Shown: piece by piece, positions 47,900-59,449 of the stretch
Position numbering within the stretch: the stretch's first letter is position 1
Layout: the number at the start of each line of letters is the position of its first letter
Assembly: GCA_934045075.1 (NCBI GenBank)
Contig: OW203729.1
Location: 9,538,704 to 9,602,703, forward strand
DNA length: 64,000 nt
Direction of reading: 5' to 3'
From: Yponomeuta sedellus
Taxonomy: Eukaryota > Arthropoda > Insecta > Lepidoptera > Yponomeutidae
Program-made: the position numbers and the translations under genes
Notes under the pieces: model-generated
What the model was told of the DNA's origin: nothing
The model's input: only the letters and a program-made list of their open reading frames with translations
Databases searched by the model: none

Positions 47900-50800
47900 T
47901 GATGATTTGGTTATATTATAAGTAAACTTATTTTATTAGTTCCCAATTGAGCGTTGGCTCTACAAATGTATATTAATTTCGCTTGAGCGAATTGTGACAT
48001 GGTTTCGTTTATTGAACGCAGCGTCGAGTATGTACTCAAGTCGTTGTATGTAGTCGGTGTTCATAAATAATGCCTTCAGCACTTCAAACGGACGTTAATG
48101 AGCTCAATGTGGCGTTTGCCATTAAACAATTCACCGAGAGCGTTTCTAATATCATTACTCTGTCTGAACGTTTATTTCAATTACGTACTGGTATACTTAT
48201 GGGGTAGGGAAGCGCTGTAACTGTCTGAAATTCAGAACGTTTCATGAAAAAAAGCAGCCAAGTGCGAGTAGGACTCACGCCCTGAAGGTTCCGAACAAAC
48301 GGAAACAATTTTAAAGCCTCAGTTTGTAACAAACAGTTGACAGGTTTCATAAATCAGTTGTTCGTATTCACAAGCGGATATCTCAGTTTCGGGGTGTATT
48401 TAAGGCGTTCATTACAATATGTAATGAGGTAATTGATGTAATTGTGACAAAATACATTTAAGCTATTTTCCACTTGTGCCAACTTGCTTAGCTTAATAAT
48501 TTTAAGTCAACGAGAAGTGCCGTATACGTTTTGATAGCGAGTTTGATAGTATGAAAATGTGACATACATAAGTCGTCATTATTTCTTGATTGCGTTGCAT
48601 TAGAACTTGAATTTATTTCACCTTCAAGGTACCGTGGCTTTTGATATAATACAGCATTTGATATAATACAGCATCTACTTGACAGCTCTATCCGTTCCTG
48701 AGAAAAAAGGTCTTGCTTAAGTGACAAACAGACAATAGAGTTTGATATAAAGGTTTTCTCGTTTTTACGCACGGATCCCTAAAAATCGGCTTTCATCTGG
48801 CTTATGTCTTATAGCGTAGGGAATACAGCAGAATGTCAGGCGCGCGACGGACCTAAAAACACAGAACAGAGAGCCCTCATTTACCAATGAAACAGCTTGC
48901 GATTGACGCAAGCCGCATCACTTGTTTACAGTGGAACACGCCGCAGGTTATTTACATCGGGGTCAGAGACACGCCGAAGGTGATTTAGTGCCGTGTACCT
49001 TGGTTACTTAACCTGATAATTGTCTAGGAGCCTCAGTGACCGTTCGTCGCAATGCGTGTTTGACCCCTTTCGATCGGCGTAGTGTTGCGTCATTCATATG
49101 TAATATTAACCTATGATATCATGTTGAGATGATATTTTTGGCATTCAAAGTTGTTACAGCGCTGAATGTTGATGAAAAGACGACGTTTTACGTGGTTTTG
49201 TTGTCACAGGTGAAGATTTCACTTGTTATCGTAATACGTTTCGTGATAAGAACGATCGAAGAGGAATTTTGAGAGTTCATTGCCACATAGGCACGTGGGT
49301 GAGTATTGAGACAAATTCGCTAACACACAGCATCAGTGCCATGCCATCCGTTCTTGGAAACTAATGTAACAAAACACAAGCTGATGAATCCAACACCCAG
49401 ACCCGCCTAATAAGGCGATCATTATACTAACACGGTGAAAGTGATTCGGTCCCAGCATGCGAGAGTAAGCAGCTCTACTAATATGCATTAGATTTAATCA
49501 TAATTTATATCTAAGCAGTTAGCTTAGCGATGCACAGTTAACACGCAGTTAGGTATAAAACTCCAAGCGATATCGGTCGAGCACGCACAACTGCATTTAG
49601 TCCTGTGGCACTGCATCAGCTCTATCTAGGTACCTTATCTCTGTCCTGATTAGATAAGTTTAGTGCACCTGTCCCCTAGCTGGCCTTAACAAGCGCTATT
49701 GTCGATGTAGAGATACAAATAATTGTCCAAGACAACAACCAATCAAGGCTAATTTGACTTTAACTCCCTCTATTGGTCGTCAAGAACGTTCCTCTTGCAA
49801 TCTCGGTCCGATCAGAGACTGATGGCGACTGTTATATATCTACATACCTACGTACGGATGCCGGGGAGAAAGGTTAATTTAACAAGCGTCGTTGCGAAAA
49901 TGTATGTTAAGAAACGTGTTACGTGAATCTGATAAATTCTGACTGATTTGATCAATCGATCAAATCACTCCGTCGAGTTGATTGCGTTGAAACTAGTGCG
50001 ATTACCGACATAACTCTGCCTAGGGATTGCGATTCTTAGTCTTCCTTTCCAATTATGTTGATTAATGTAGTGCCAAGGCAGAAAATCAAATTTTGGCTTA
50101 GTGAATGTATCGGCTTTTGGAAAAGTGTATGCCAATTGATTATTTACAGCAGAAATTTGTGGAATAAACCGCGTCTGCGCCCCCTGAACTGTATCTGTGA
50201 TTTGAACCTATGAAGAGGCATCGGATAATAGAACAGCAGAACTTGCGTTTGAAAACTACAGCGTAACGAAGATGGATCGACTGCGGCGCGTCTATTTATA
50301 ACATGTCCGGCCATAAACGGCGCAGGCGCAGTTGCATTCGGAACCGGTCGGGCCAGGAATGCAACATCTCCGCACACTAATGTGCGCCGCCGCCGCCAAA
50401 CGTTCACGCATGGACCGGCGGCCATTAAACACACTTCCTAGCGCTTTTGGACTGCTATGCTAGTTACCCTTTGAAAATGAAACATTGGCTACTAGTTTCG
50501 GAGGTACCAGGAGCCGACAAATTTGTTCACGGGTCACAAGCAGCGCGTCAGAAATCGAGAATTCTTTTAATAAAAAAATCTGAACAGTTCACGCCCTTAG
50601 GGCCATATTAATTCCCTTCTCGCTTAATTGTTTTTCAGTGATGTCGTTTAAATTGCCTGAGACTCTCTGATTACGTTATTTACGACTCCAATTTCTTCAC
50701 AAATGCTTAGTTCATTGGGTGGAACAGTGAAAACTGTTGAGAAAAACGAAAATGCTCTGGGTAATCAGAATTAAATACCTGATAAGACGCTAAGAGCGTG

Positions 50801-52807
50801 CCTACTGGCGGAATGTTTGTTGACTTCGAAACGCCTCAGTCGACGAGCCTTTACTCAGCGTCCGTGTGGAATGTCAATTTGAAGCAATCCCGGCTTTTCT
50901 CGCGCGTGACATTGTACGTACATGATTTCGTCGTGTGGGTGTTCTTTTGATCTGTATCCTTAAACTATACATATCTTTTGTGGAGCAGAAGCACGCCACT
51001 CATCTTCTTGCTACATTATATTTTATTTCTTAATTCTGAATAACCGCGGCTTTGATGAAACTATGCCGCAAATGATGTGTGGGGCTGGCGGGTGACGTCA
51101 GTTTTTTGGAGGTCGTGTAAGAATGTTCACCCTTGAAATACCAGCGAGTATAAAAGTATCGGAACTCGACCAGCTGTTACGAGAAAGACCGTAAAGTTTA
51201 AATCGCTTTAAAATCAATCGTCCGTCGACGGGGTTGGTTTGAGTGAATGTCCTGTACACCGACTACAGAGTGGAATGGAATTTGCTTTCAACGAATTGTG
51301 TTTCTCAATTCGACTTTTCTTCGTTTCCTCGATTCAATTCCGCAACGAAATTAAGTTTCCAGAAAGAAATGGGGAAAGTTTATTTATTCAAACGGCGCAC
51401 AAACAATATCGAATTACATCGAAAGTTATTGAATTCATCCTTGTACCGTCCTTGTACGCTACGTGCCAAAAACGGCGATGTGAATGTGAACTACGAAATC
51501 CGACGTTACAATACTCTAATTCATACAAGTTCCTCGCTCCCCATGTGCTTAGCAAACAAACAAGTGAATGGTAAAGAAGAGAGGCTCTGAGGGGGAGGCC
51601 CATATATCTGCGCCACGTCATCGCATGCTCATCCATCACCGTGGCGGGCCCGATTATTAATACCCGTTACAATCGTGTACTTATCCCTTCACCGCTCCTC
51701 GCCCGTAAAAAATGAACTTCTCGATATAAAATTCGTATTCCATCGACGCTAATGCTCGCAGCTCGACGCACAACACGACGCGGGGTTAATAAATCACCTT
51801 GAACCCAAAACATTGTCCGCTAAACGTGGAAATTCAATCGACCTATGCGGGGCTCGTCGCTCACAGAAAATCTTGTATTATTTTCCTTGAAGCTTGCCTC
51901 GGTGTTGCGTAAGTTGCGTTTGCTTGTTAGCCGACTGCAAGCAAAGGAGGGTTCATTTGCAGTGTGTATATATGTTGTATGTTCCTCTATGAACGAGTTT
52001 TTGACAAACGGCTGGACTGATTATGAAAAACGACTCAAGTGTCAGTTAAGAATATAGGATGCCATGAGATAAAATGGTGGGCGTCAGCCGTTCAATTGTT
52101 AAGAATGCACCACAAATGTAAATAAAAAAAATATACTCTAAAAAATAAAAACTGCTAAAATGTCCTAAACAAGGCTAAAATCCGCCAGGAGGCAGGACTA
52201 AACCACCGGACTGTTTTTCGTTATTAAAATTATTTTGTTAGCAGTGGACGATACAAGGAGGAATTCAGCCACCGAACGATTAAAAGTACCACGTTGTGTT
52301 TGCGATTACTGTCCGACCTAACTGCCTGCCTCTAATCTAAGCACGATAAAAAAATGACAGCCACTTGCTAGTCATTGATAGATCAAATGCGCTGTCACAG
52401 GGGAAACCCAAGAATGTCTAGGTCAACTCTTGCTCTGAGAGGCCAACGAATTTGCAGTACCTATTTTATTTACATATAAACATCTTAGTCAATTAGAAAA
52501 ATGTTACGCGATATCGTCACCTTTGCAGTTTGGACTTTGTACCGATTAAACATACAGTTCAATTTGTCCGTTCAGAATGAACTCAATGTCGTGAGTTGAT
52601 TAGGAGAGTGGTGTGATCCGGTCATCTTAGTCATTAGTTCTACTCTACCAAATTCGATGGCTATGTCAATACTAAAGTGCTCGCTTGTTACCCGACTGCG
52701 GCGGAGCCTAAAAGGAGGTTAATGTGTTTAGCTCGATTCATAAGCTACATAAAATTAGCATAAATTCAACTAAAATAACTTAAATCACAAAATAGACAAA
52801 AGTAAAA
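47900..52807. other. EcR intron-like DNA with two GC-richer patches
   Basis: A CpG-richer patch lies at 50270-50425, and a TATAAAA at 51149-51155 is followed by open + frames to about 51590. Neither shows a recognisable protein. A direct duplication of about 18 bp (TTTGATATAATACAGCA) lies at 48639-48674. Confidence 0.45.
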
Positions 52808-52949
52808 AAATTACCAACAACCCGACTTCTGGGCATTAACTACTAAGGCGGGGCCCAAATTCGACTATGTAAATCATTGCGAAGTGCCTAGGTTGTTTCC
52901 ACCTGATTATCTAGTAGTTAATGCTCAGCAGTGGGGTTGTTGGTAATTT
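52808..52949. mobile_element. MITE, about 140 bp
   Basis: AAATTACCAACAACCC and GGGCATTAACTACT at left are mirrored by AGTAGTTAATGCTC and GGGTTGTTGGTAATTT at right. The target duplication is unclear. Confidence 0.7.
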
Positions 52950-53125
52950 TTATTTCAGTTTTTTTTCGTCACGTAATCCTTTCTTCTTCTTCGTTCTTCT
53001 TCTTTGTTCTTCTTCTTATAGTGTCGGTGACAAAACATAAAAAAAATATTGGCCCTGAACTCGGCCTGGCGCACACCAGCTTCTGAGGCTATTCCTCACA
53101 AGTGCTAGTAGTTGGGCTTGAGGCG

Positions 53126-53186
53126 CATCGTCGTCGTCAGGCTATACTAGTCCACTGCTGGACATAGCCCTCCCCTAATGAGCGAG
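53126..53186 (-). mobile_element. RTE-type 3' end fragment
   Basis: On the - strand this reads CGCTCATTAGGGGAGGGCTA and continues to the usual 3' end, finishing in (GAC)n like the copy at 18691. Confidence 0.65.
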
Positions 53187-53524
53187 GAGCATTGAGGGGC
53201 ATGCAGTTAGATCTCATAGTTTGTGAGGAGGCTCCGCAAAACAATAGTTAAGCTCCTCTCCTATGTAGTCCCATTTACTTAGGTTCTAAACCGGCCTTAC
53301 CTAGATAGATTATTTCCTTCGATGATTGTGTGGAAAGTAGACTCTATTCTCATGAGGGCGGGCGGGGCGACCTTCCGACGCGCGTGGGCTGGGCCCATGA
53401 CACAGTTAACCGTTGAGATGCGGCGTCATCGGCATTATTTCTGTCACAATATTTACCACGTGCGAGTGTTAGTAACACCCTACCCTGGAACGAGGAAGAA
53501 AAGTCCGATTTACAAGATTCGTAT

Positions 53525-53731
53525 CATCATCAACCCATTATATCCCCACCGAAGTCACAGGTCTGTTCCCTAAGGAAGGTATAGGCTATACTTCACAACG
53601 GGGGCCAAGTCCGCATCGGTGGAGGTTTGCACGACTAGTGGCTGGTCTTACTGTCAGAAGTTATCAAACCGTCCATTAGGTCTCTGACATGGCTGAATGA
53701 CTGCCATCACATGACAGCCGGCACCAACTTT
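53525..53731 (-). mobile_element. SINE-like repeat, diverged 3' part
   Basis: This is a more diverged subfamily (CCCACCGAAGTCACAGGTCT in place of the usual block), resembling the fragment at 2839. Confidence 0.6.
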
Positions 53732-53887
53732 GTCAAGATTCGTATAAAACTGAAAATTTATTTCACTCTGTCGTACAATTAATTAGGCGGCTAACTACAA
53801 GTGTCAGTCCTAAGATACTTGTGTTAGCCAGTCGCCACACAGAAGGGACGTGGGACGGGGCGCGAAAAAGACGCGACTCGTTGTATC

Positions 53888-53978
53888 GATATCAACCCTT
53901 GTATGTCCCCACTGATGGGGCACGGGTCTCTTCCCGCAGGAAGGTTAGGTCATACTACACCACGGGCGCCAAGTCTGT
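53888..53978 (-). mobile_element. SINE-like repeat, 3' tip
   Basis: This covers about 90 bases of the 3' end, from CAAGGGTTGATATCGAT on the - strand. It is the eighth copy in the window; all eight face the same way. Confidence 0.6.
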
Positions 53979-54784
53979 TGTATAGAATAGGGTATTTGAC
54001 AAGTTTCTGAATACAAACTCAGATTTTTCGTTGGTGTTTAATAAGTGCTCAGAAAGAGTAATTTTTTAATTATTTAGTATATTTTTTCTAAAAAAAGGAA
54101 ATAAAAATTCATTTTTAAAATAAGCCGCCAAAACGGTCTATAGCAATATCACAGATTAGATAGTAGTTACTACGTAACAGATACATCACTCCCATACTAA
54201 AGCGAAAATACCTACGCTATAATAGCCTACAAGATTTTAATAATAATGACTACTGTTCACAGCGAGGAGAAATATCATAAGTACCCGCTCAAAGAGTCGA
54301 GATTGTGTTGCCCACCGTGCGACTCACGTGCAAGCGCGTCATCGCACGGATGCGCTAGGGTTGTACCTATGATGATTATTGCTGTAATAAAACGAATGTT
54401 GTGAAATAACCATATTTATTTATTTGTCAAAAATATAATATAAAATGACAAGCTGACTTTGTTTGAGTTGTTATTAGATCAGGCCTGCCTTTTATCTCAA
54501 GCCAATTGATCTGAAAAGCAAACATTAAGGTATCAAACTTAATTTTTCGTCATTGTGGACGATTCTATTTGTCCCTCTCTATTCCTAGACAAATATCTAA
54601 GACGAAGGGGACAGACAGAACTGATTTTAGTTTTTGGATTGGGCGTGGCGGTCAGAATCGACCACATTATATTGGTTTGAATTCGAGAAATACATTTAAA
54701 ATTTTGACATCCATGTTTGTTGTACATGTTTTGTTTCTAATGTTTACTACGAAACACTCAAAAGCCTTGATCCTAAATTAACAT
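53979..54784. other. No gene recognised
   Basis: AT-rich. I looked here for the second half of the THAP domain on the - strand and did not find it. Confidence 0.45.
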
Positions 54785-54895
54785 TAAAAACAAATACATG
54801 CACGACAAAGATGGGTAAGATAAAATATTACTAAAGTCGTAATATTTTATCGATGGTAACTACCCATCTTTGTCGTGCATTTATTTGTTTTTCAC
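54785..54895. repeat. Long hairpin, about 110 bp
   Basis: AAAAACAAATACATGCACGA followed by CAAAGATGGGTA is mirrored by TACCCATCTTTGTCGTGCAT and TTATTTGTTTTT. The inner arms are GATAAAATATTAC and GTAATATTTTATC. Confidence 0.85.
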
Positions 54896-54931
54896 GACTC
54901 CACGACTTTTAGCTGCTAAAGTCGTGGAGCG
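54896..54931. repeat. Short hairpin
   Basis: CTCCACGACTTT and AAAGTCGTGGAG face each other across TAGCTGCT-type sequence, directly after the longer hairpin. Confidence 0.75.
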
Positions 54932-54975
54932 AACTATTATAAAATGTTATTTTTGTCATTTTCCATCAATTTACG

Positions 54976-55164
54976 ACTATGACGGAGTTTACACGTTTAG
55001 TCTGCCGTCAGTTCAGTCCGTGACCTTGATCAAGCTCGGATTGATGCCAGACTGATGAAGCATCAAAATATTCGAATATCCGTAGTCTGGTCCATCAGTC
55101 CGCTGAATAGACAATCAGTCTGCCATTGACTGACGCCAGACTGAACGTGTAAACTCCGTCTAAG
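54976..55164. mobile_element. MITE, about 185 bp
   Basis: GACGGAGTTTACACGTTTAG and CTGAACGTGTAAACTCCGTC are inverted ends with further mirrored CAGTCTG-type blocks. Flanks are TAT and TAA, so a degraded 3-bp duplication is possible. Confidence 0.7.
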
Positions 55165-55408
55165 ATTGTTGTGCATTTTTTAAATTTTTCGGTATAACCA
55201 CAGTAAAGCCGTGAAAACGTGACAGACAGAGACACTTACGCATAATAATGTTAGAACGGATGTGGTTATTTAGAATAAAAATTAACAAGTCCACGAAAAA
55301 AAGCAGTTACCTTTGTTTATTTTACTTTTATAGTACCTAGACCTACCTTATACCTACCTAAATGTTTAAAGAAATAAATATTTAAGATTTCAAATATGTT
55401 CTACTTAC

Positions 55409-55506
55409 CTTTCTTCGTCTCTCGGCAGTGAAAAAAATGATAATTCTTCATTTGTTTTTTTACCTTTACACCCATCCACTGCACAATAATTACGTGGTTT
55501 CGGCAT
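55409..55506 (-). CDS. THAP-domain protein, first coding exon (partial)
   Basis: The exon encodes 32 codons plus two bases, from ATG at 55506 to a donor reading AG|gtaagtag at 55408. The peptide begins MPKPRNYCAVDGCKGKK and continues to FFSLPRDEER. C8-x4-C13 and the following FxxxP segment match the N-terminal half of the THAP zinc finger, a C2CH DNA-binding domain found in host regulators and in P-element-type transposases. The second half (the Trp and the C-x2-H pair) would lie in a later exon at lower coordinates. I did not find it before the left end of this region. It may be a real gene with a long intron, a transposase remnant, or an orphan exon. Confidence 0.55.
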
Positions 55507-55944
55507 TTCGAGTAGTAAACGCGGGAAACGGTGCGAGTGCTCAGGCGGGCCGGCGGGCTTATTACGTATCTTGAAATGACAAGCAACAGGCAAAAATTGC
55601 GCAATATCTGCTGTCAAAGTCAAATTTTGTATTACCGACTGGCAACGCGACAGCAACAAGCTCAAAAAAATCGATCGCAACGCCATCTGCAAAGCGACAG
55701 CGACCGGGGAACTAAAAATGCATTTTTTGTCGTTTGGCTGTGACGGTTTGGTATTACGTAGCACTATTTGACAGCGATCGACAGCAGATTGAAATGTCAA
55801 ACGGCGATTTTTGAACAACAACTAAAGTGGTGTCTGCAAGGCAGTTGCTATGTGGTTGCTATTCGTTTGCTTACTTTATTAACTGTTTACTTCATAAATA
55901 TCTCGGATCATGGCCATTCATGGCTGACATCGTCATGGGAAAGC

Positions 55945-56412
55945 GATACTGAAATAAGAAGAGTGCGTATCGAAATTGCCCGAGCTTCATTTAAATTGTG
56001 TTCTGTGTTCATTTATGACGTTGAGTAAAGTACTGTGCTTTCGGCAACTCTCGATCAAACTCCGCAATAAGATCCTGCATTGTTATATATGGCCTGTCGT
56101 TCTTTACGGATGCGAGTCATGGACAGTAAAGAAAGAACTCAAAAAAAGACTCGCGCCTTGGACACGAAGGAGAATCTTGTCCGCACGATCAAGCAGCGGA
56201 AAGTAGCTTACTTAGGCCATGTGCTGCGATGCAGTAAATACCAATTACTGCGGACTATTTTGATGGGCAAGGTGGAAGGAAAGAGAAGGCCGGGCAGGAT
56301 GTCATGGTTGTGCAACATCAAGGAGTGGACCAGTGTTAAAACTGCGGAGGAGCTGTTCAGAATTGCACTCAACAGAGATCGCTGTAAAGAGCTGACTGCC
56401 AACCTCAAGTAA
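55945..56412 (+). pseudogene. Non-LTR retrotransposon C-terminal remnant
   Basis: Fragments in successive frames read EIRRVRIEIARASF, RQLSIKLRNKILHCYIWPVV, LYGCESWTVKKELKKRLAPW, then RTIKQRKVAYLGHVLR, GKRRPGRMSWL and the terminal LTANLK stop. These are the post-reverse-transcriptase tail of a LINE polyprotein. At least two frame breaks and a deletion lie between LAPW and RTIK. The family differs from the two RTE copies at 19-24 kb; I cannot name its clade securely. Confidence 0.75.
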
Positions 56413-57327
56413 TGGAGAGGCACTTTAAGAAGATAAACTGTTTAAAAATAAACTAATAGATATATTTTTAAAACTATGGCTCGTGCACTTCTCTTGATGG
56501 CTGCATTAGAGGCTGAGGAGATGAGACAGGAACCCAGGAGGACAGCCTCACTGAGACGTCGATTACCTATGTGAGGAAGCCAACGCGTACAACTTGTCCG
56601 ATTGGGAATTTCAGTCTCATTACAGACTTTCAAAGGATCTAGTCAGGCAGTTGATAGTGCTACAGATTGTATGAAAATAGTGAAAAATTAACCAAGTGTG
56701 ATAGTAGGCATTCTGCTATCAAATCTTGTCAAATGATTAGGGTACCTATAGAATGCATGTACATGCATGAATTTTGTCCTTCTAAAAATTAACCCTTTCG
56801 CGGATGCGCGTATGCATAACAATTAAAAGAACAATAGATTTTAAAAACGTCCGCAGAAGTGTTAAGTTCAAATTAATATTAATTACTTTCATTTCAGATA
56901 TTTGTTGCCAATCATAATTACATTGAAATTAAAGGTACACATTCTGATCTTATTTGTTTAATTTTAGTACATTTGCATAGGTATTTATGACAATAAACTG
57001 ACACAAACATAAATTTTCATAAAAGTAGGTATGAAACATGCTATGGAAACTAGTTTCAGATTCAAATTCATAAGTTTTATTCAAAGTTCAAACAAAATAT
57101 TACTTTATGAATATCAAATTCACAATTAATAGAGTTTGTGGAGAAGAAACTAAAATTCCACATTTATTCTTTTCAAAACAGTCTTAAGTTTAATTAACAA
57201 ACTTTAAAATATATTACTAAGTATAATTAAGCCTCTAAATAGGTTATTATAATATACTTTGTTTGCACAGAGTGCTCTATGCACAAAATATTAGATTTAC
57301 TAAAAGCCAAGAATAATACCCAAGAAC
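56413..57327. other. No gene recognised
   Basis: AT-rich downstream flank of the Myb-like pseudogene. It includes diverged sequence shared with about 32085-32215 (TTTGTGGAGAAGAAACTAAA-type). Confidence 0.45.
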
Positions 57328-58810
57328 CTATTCATTATTATTTTTAGATTTTAGTAAATTTAATATTTTATGCATAGCTTCCATATGCATCCGAGATATT
57401 TCCACAAATGTTTTTAATGCATCTGCAATAACTAAGGTAGCCTCCGCTTGTTTTTCTTCTGCAGCCACCCTCCTCTCGAAGTCAATGACCCAATCTGATG
57501 AAACACCTACAAATAAAATAGCAGTGTGAAATAAAGTTTGTGAATATTATAATTATTATGTAATTAATAAAAGGCAAATTCGACACGTTTATTAATTTAA
57601 CGCTAGGGATTTAGTGACATAGTTTTAGTCACATTATCATCACCCTTTATTATGACATAGATTTAATCGAGTTTGTAGTAAATTAAACATAAAACATACT
57701 TGTGGCAGAACAGATCTTGGACGTCTTGGGATCATACAAGGGCGGCTTACTGGACTTTCGCGGTCACCTATGAGTACATGAAAGTAAAGAATTTTTAAAT
57801 TTTACTTTTAAATAGAAAACTGTCACGCCAATTTTCTAGAGGGGTAGACATAATAAATAAAAAATATTTGACCTTTTAATATAGCTAACTTAACACCTTT
57901 ATTCTAATGGAAATATAATTTGTCAAAAATTTATTATTTTTTTGAAATGCTTTATATTGGAATACTATTTTTATTTTAATGCACTAACCCGTGCTAAGGA
58001 ACAAATTTAAAAACCTATTTAGAGGCTAAAAATTTCATCACGGATAGCCAGAGGTTGCGGGTTCGAATCCCGGCATGGGTGAAATTTTTAGCCTCTAAAT
58101 AGGTTTTTAAATTTATATTGGAATGTTAATAACATAATTTATACATAAATGTAGATTACCTGTTTGCTAAAAGCTATCTTGCTCATTGACCACTGTTGGC
58201 ACTGTCTCTGGGTCAGTAGGAGTTTCCATGTTATTGGTAATAGTTGGCTAAAAAAACACAATGACATTAATAACAAAAGATTAATATCATAGGGTAGTTT
58301 TCATTTACCTTTTAGATAATGGAACTTACAAAGACTGGCACTCTGTGTTCGATGTCACCAAAAACAGCAGCCTCTCCAATGATAGCCAGTACCATCTTAT
58401 CTGTTTCAGACAAGTCATCTAAGGTACTAGGCCCACCACCAGTTCCCATTGCTTGACGTCTCCTTTCAGAAGCGCGACTCTTCACCTTATGTTTAAGGTC
58501 AGCCCAGTACTAAAACAAAACAAAAGAATAAGTTTCCAGTTAAGATGAAACCTAATTACCTACATAAAACTAATAAAATTTAGTTTTATTTATTTTATTT
58601 TAGTATTTGTGATAGGTACATACCCGTTTCCAACGCTTTTCTAACTTGGAGGAGCCTCAACCATGGGCATTTAGTACAGTGCTAGGTTATCTCATTCTCG
58701 ATCAATGTTCTCTTTTGATAGGGAACCCAGGCCAACACCTTTGGCCACAGCTGGATTAGCTTCTTGGAAGTCTAAAAGCTCCGCTGGCTGGTTATTGGAT
58801 ACGCGGTGTT
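57328..58810 (-). pseudogene. Myb/SANT-like (zeste-type) DNA-binding protein gene, four exons, decayed
   Basis: Four - strand exons fit together in phase. Exon 1 (about 58810-58624) reads AELLDFQEANPAVAKGVG and, after damage, SSKLEKRWKR. Exon 2 (58509-58330, 60 codons, no stop) reads YWADLKHKVKSRASERRRQA followed by TGGGPSTLDDLSETDK. Exon 3 (58247-58160) is acidic and threonine-rich. Exon 4 (57506-57328) ends with a charged helix containing VIDFERRVAAEEKQAEATL and a TAG stop. Every junction has GT/AG. The order (SANT-like helices, a KSRASERRRQAMGTGGGPS-type linker, C-terminal coiled coil) is that of an insect family often annotated as zeste-like or Myb/SANT-like. Exon 1 carries TGA at 58694-58692, a frameshift near 58675 and TGA at 58659-58657. 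Exon 3 carries TAG at 58169-58167. It is therefore probably inactive. A tRNA-like repeat sits in intron 3. Confidence 0.75.
57964..58111. mobile_element. tRNA-like inverted element with 13-bp target duplication
   Basis: The element is 148 bp and is bounded by TTTATATTGGAAT on both sides (57951-57963, 58112-58124). The left end is the ACTATTTTTATT tail plus a reversed half unit; the right part is a + half unit with B box and the AAATAGGTTTTTAA end. It sits in intron 3 of the Myb-like pseudogene. Confidence 0.88.
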
Positions 58811-59204
58811 TTTTTCTATGGTACAAAACTAAACAGGAAAAATGATTTGCATTGGTAAGTTAAATGGGAAGGATTTCAAGTTATGAAATTAAATATGACC
58901 AATTATATAAAAATCATAGTTTTGCAACTTAGTACTAGTATCTACAAGTCCTTCCACAAGTTGAAGCGATCGCAGTTGACGCACATTTATCCAATTTCGG
59001 TACCTAGTCAAAATACGTCTAATTTGTGCACAATACCTCGAAATTGAGTAAAAAATACGAACTTCGTACATTTCACACGAATTAGCAAAAAGTTTTTGAA
59101 CATAAATCTAGTCTTCAACGTTTAGCAGATGTTTACAATAGTTGCAACGAAAAAGCCGCGAAATGACAGACGATACAAGTGTGTTTGACGTTTTGTAGTT
59201 CCAT

Positions 59205-59447
59205 TGATTGCTACCTGACTGCTAGTGGCGCTAGTAAAAGTGCATTAGCGGCCAGCAAGCAGCTAGCAGACGATAAACTTACATAATACAGTTTTTTTTG
59301 CAACCGCTGGACCGGTCGCTGTCGCTCTGCTGTTGCTTTGCTTTCCGGTGGCTGTCGCGCTGCGGTTGCTTTGAAATACGTAATAAGCCTGCGGGTGTAG
59401 CGGCCCTTTGTCGGTTGTATCGTGGACGATACGCCGGGCGGCAGGTA
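59205..59447. other. GCTGTCGC-rich segment related to the THAP exon upstream region
   Basis: GGTCGCTGTCGCTCTGC, GGCTGTCGCGCTGCGG and ATACGTAATAAGCCTGC also occur, in inverted orientation, at 55558-55715 just upstream of the THAP exon. The match is patchy. Confidence 0.4.
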
Positions 59448-59449
59448 TA

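Noticed and set aside
50144..50434. 96-codon - frame in a GC-richer patch
   Set aside because: Explained by local GC content; no motif.
51239..51590. Overlapping 111- and 115-codon + frames after a TATAAAA
   Set aside because: Two overlapping frames are both open with no recognised domain and there are no splice sites I could defend. Kept only as a comment on the interval.
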